Assembly (NCBI RefSeq): GCF_002160825.1
Contig: NZ_NFLI01000009.1
Span: 91,063 to 155,062, forward strand
Direction: 5' to 3'
Source of the DNA: Lachnoclostridium sp. An131
GTDB taxonomy: Bacteria; Bacillota; Clostridia; Lachnospirales; Lachnospiraceae
Length of the DNA: 64,000 bases
Shown here: positions 61,993 to 64,000 of the stretch, piece by piece
Layout: the number at the start of each line of letters is the position of its first letter
Numbering within the stretch: position 1 is the first letter of the stretch
Program-made: the position numbers and the translations under genes
Notes under the pieces: generated by a model
The model's database searches: none
What the model was told of the DNA's origin: nothing
The model's input: the letters and a program-made list of their open reading frames with translations, nothing else

Positions 61993-63291
61993 TTACTTGT
62001 TTCTCTGCTTGAGCAGGTATGGTTTTAAAATGATCTGATCCTTTTCAATCGGATGGATGCCGAAAGCCAGCAGTTTTTCGTACAGATCCTGATACATAAA
62101 TTCCGTCAGTTCCAACGGACTTTTACTGCCGAGCATCTCGCAGGGGGAGGAGTTTATGTGGCTGAGAACCAGATTCAGCCCGGACTGGCCGGTCAGTCCG
62201 AGTTCCCTCAGATTCGTTCCTTTTGGAAGGATGTAACGGAGTTCTATATGTTTATTCTCCAGCGTGCCTTTCTGCCCTGACTGCATAGGATCGCAGTAAA
62301 ATACCCTTGTCCGCCTTGTACCGTCAGAGGAGGTCTCCATAGCTTCGGCGGCAGAAAATTCGGTCCCTCGGTCAGTCAGTAAGACATGAACATATTTGCG
62401 GAACAGTTCTGTGCCAAGAATGGGTTCCAGTATGTCAACGCCTTCTTTCATGGAAGCAGCGGTTTTCTCATTGCGGTATAAGGCAAGGATGATGCCGGCT
62501 CTCACAAATTTAAAAGTCTGAAGGAAAGGACCGTTTGTCTCATCGTTATAGACCGTATCCATTTGGGTAACAAAGACCTCGGGATGCTCGGAGAGGTAGG
62601 ATTTATAATCTTTGTAGGTTCTGCCTTGGAGATACTTTTTGTCGATACGTTTCTTATAAGTTTTTGCCTTTTTCTTCGGCAGCCTGCGTGATACCTGCCG
62701 CCGCAGATCCAGGGCAGTGATGCCGGCAATCTCGTGGAAAACACCGTTTTCGATATAGTTGTAAAGCGTTTTTTCTGAAATGCCGAGTTCCGGATGGTTT
62801 GTAACGATCTGAAAAGGGGACTGCCCCTGTTTGAGGAGCGGAGCGATAACAGCAGCCATCTGTTTTGCTTCCTGTACGGCAAGATTCACCCCTTCCCGGG
62901 AATCGACCAGAGTAGTGCGGTAATCCATATGGGCCTCTTCTGGACATTACTGGTATTTATCAAAACGGCATCGGGACCAGTTGGAACAGCCATTGCAGGC
63001 GCCAGGGGAGCGGTCGCGTCTGGAACAATGGAAAGGACTGTACTCCGGACAGTCAGGTGTACACTGGCGGCCGTAAACACATTTTTTATAATGATTGCAC
63101 TCCAGAGGCATTTTACACTTATGAGTAAGGGCTCTGTGAAGCTTAATCTCCTTGCCGACAGTGGATTTATCCTTGCCGATGGTCTGTGCGATGGCAGTTT
63201 TCGTGGAACCATTCGTAATACCGGTGAGAATGATACGCCGTTCCTCCAAAGTTAAATGAGAAAAAGGGTTTCGAGTTTTCATAATAGACAC
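61993..63291 (-). pseudogene. IS30-family transposase interrupted by an in-frame stop
   Basis: The frame from ATG 63291 gives the N-terminal helix-turn-helix (LTLEERRIILTGITNGSTK, DKSTVGKEIK) and Cys-rich segment up to KYQ, then TAA at 62949-62947. Reading on in the same frame (six codons, then MDYRTTLVDSREGV from 62928) gives the rest: a second HTH (ISEKTLYNYIENG) and the DDE integrase core with TQMDTV, LTDRGTEF and QKGTLENKHIELR, ending at 61993. Nothing is lost but one sense codon, so this is a recent nonsense mutation or an assembly error. Both halves have start codons, but neither half alone should transpose. Confidence 0.85.
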
Positions 63292-63389
63292 CAGCCTTTC
63301 CGGCGACTGCCTAACATGAAAAGTGTAAGACTAAATGCTGCATTTGGGGAAGTAGAAATGAGTGAAAGAGTAAAATCTACTTTGCCTCC

Positions 63390-63419
63390 TTCAAAGTGGA
63401 AATAAACTTTTCACTTCAG
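63390..63419. repeat. right terminal inverted repeat of the IS
   Basis: Ends CTTTTCACTTCAG and is the exact reverse complement of 61708-61737. The bases from 63292 to 63389 hold the transposase upstream region. Confidence 0.92.
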
Positions 63420-63455
63420 TGGTAAAATTTTTGGTAAAAAAAGATCAAAAAGATG

Positions 63456-63484
63456 TTGACAGAGAAAGTCAAAAATGCTAGAAT
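63456..63484 (+). promoter_or_regulatory. promoter of the tRNA-Ser genes
   Basis: TTGACA (63456-63461), a 17-bp spacer, TAGAAT (63479-63484), 43 bp before the first tRNA and only 37 bp outside the IS right end. Confidence 0.85.
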
Positions 63485-63526
63485 ACAATCTGTCGCCACG
63501 CTAAGGCGGTGAGCGCGTCAGAGTGT

Positions 63527-63612
63527 GGAGAGGTATCGAAGTGGTCATAACGAGGCGGTCTTGAAAACCGTTTGTCCGAAAGGGCGCGTGGGTTCGAATC
63601 CCACCCTCTCCG
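63527..63612 (+). tRNA. tRNA-Ser(TGA)
   Basis: Acceptor GGAGAGG pairs with CCTCTCC (63605-63611), discriminator G63612. The anticodon loop CTTGAAA gives TGA, reading UCA/UCG. A long variable arm and GGTTCGAATCC T-arm are present. CCA is not encoded. Confidence 0.96.
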
Positions 63613-63699
63613 TTAATAGCCACTGTCGATAACAGACAAGCTATCAATTATATATAAAATTATATATAAAATCACCGGGTTTTTGAGACCGGGCATCTT

Positions 63700-63789
63700 G
63701 GAGAAGTACCCAAGCTGGCCGAAGGGGCTCCCCTGGAAAGGGAGTAGGTCGTTAACAGCGGCGCGAGGGTTCAAATCCCTCCTTCTCCG
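63700..63789 (+). tRNA. tRNA-Ser(GGA)
   Basis: Acceptor GGAGAAG pairs with CTTCTCC (63782-63788), discriminator G63789. The anticodon stem CTCCC/GGGAG encloses CTGGAAA (anticodon GGA, reading UCC/UCU). It has a long class II variable arm and GGTTCAAATCC T-arm. CCA is not encoded. Confidence 0.96.
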
Positions 63790-63838
63790 TTAAGCTTGAA
63801 GAAGTAAAAAAGAGTTGAATAAAAAGTGAAAAAAGTGC

Positions 63839-63867
63839 TTGACATTCGATTCTGATTATGCTAACAT
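63839..63867 (+). promoter_or_regulatory. probable rRNA operon promoter
   Basis: TTGACA (63839-63844), a 17-bp spacer, TAACAT (63862-63867). The following bases include AACCTTGATAACTGAACAGT, typical of clostridial pre-16S leaders, so a 16S gene probably starts just beyond the window. Confidence 0.7.
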
Positions 63868-64000
63868 ATTCAAGCTGGCTCGTGAGAGTCAACAGCGAAC
63901 CTTGATAACTGAACAGTGCTAAGAATCCTTGAAAATTCTAAAGAGAATTGTTCAAAGAACAAAACCTATTTATAACAGTAAACGGGAAAGAGATTGCCAG

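Larger units (their letters stand above)
61708..63419 (-). mobile_element. IS30-like insertion sequence
   Basis: A 1712-bp element bounded by perfect 30-bp terminal inverted repeats (61708-61737 and 63390-63419). It encodes one IS30-family transposase on the minus strand. Between the left repeat and the transposase stop lie 255 bp without genes. They hold an inverted pair (about 61836-61846 with 61965-61975) and two GTGTTACACTAAATG/GTGTAGGACTAAATT-like repeats. A third copy of that repeat lies near 63326, on the other side of the transposase. No clear target duplication was seen. Confidence 0.88.

Noticed and set aside
62794..63255. Plus-strand open frame inside the IS
   Set aside because: Antisense to the transposase N-terminus; no motif.
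61993..63291. Programmed frameshift in the transposase
   Set aside because: Both parts are in the same frame, separated by a plain TAA stop, so no frame change is involved.

Overview
This window looks like chromosomal DNA of an anaerobic, Gram-positive Clostridia bacterium of the Lachnospiraceae type. The signs are strong AGGAGG-type ribosome binding sites, consensus sigma-A promoters, lysine, TPP and FMN riboswitches, two type III glutamine synthetases, a SpoIID-like protein, ECF vitamin-transport S components and a heterodimeric ABC exporter controlled by a MarR regulator. No species is claimed. All calls come from reading the sequence; no database search was run.

Layout. About 0.2-13.3 kb: tRNA-dihydrouridine synthase, phosphoglucosamine mutase, a nucleotidyltransferase, an ABC exporter, a DUF2156 protein, an HisC-type aminotransferase, a lipid kinase and two tandem type III glutamine synthetases, the second behind a leader terminator. 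About 13.4-24.3 kb: a LysM gene remnant, BipA/TypA, a two-OB-fold single-strand-binding protein, a corrinoid adenosyltransferase, a lysine riboswitch with dapA-dapB, a GldA/GldG-like ABC system and small membrane proteins. About 24.4-34.4 kb: marR with an ABC exporter pair, a zinc-ribbon protein, a lipoprotein, asnS, and a VWA/MoxR pair. About 34.4-43.3 kb: a truncated ECF sigma gene, a His-rich CsoR-type repressor, a TPP-riboswitch operon (thiW-thiM-thiE-thiD-thiC), a SpoIID-like protein, an XRE membrane regulator, and an FMN riboswitch with ribU. About 43.3-48.2 kb: the t6A genes tsaE-tsaB-rimI and, after a small zinc protein and RNase Z, tsaD; then ispD.

From about 47.5 kb the DNA becomes visibly more AT-rich. 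It carries an accessory catabolic locus (48.3-61.6 kb): an AraC-type regulator with a zinc alcohol dehydrogenase on the minus strand and, divergently, a ribose-type ABC importer, a RuBisCO-like protein (RLP), both E1 subunits of a 2-oxoacid/acetoin-type dehydrogenase, a D-2-hydroxyacid dehydrogenase, an FGGY sugar kinase, a free-standing lipoyl-domain protein and a separate short E2 acyltransferase. Read together, a sugar or sugar acid would be imported, oxidised, phosphorylated, rearranged or cleaved by the RLP, and a fragment converted to an acyl-CoA by the TPP/lipoate complex. I know of no described pathway with this exact gene set; it is the best candidate here for an undescribed system.

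The locus ends at a strong terminator. Next comes an IS30-like element with 30-bp perfect terminal inverted repeats, whose transposase frame is broken by one in-frame stop. Two tRNA-Ser genes (TGA and GGA) and the promoter/leader of an apparent rRNA operon close the window.
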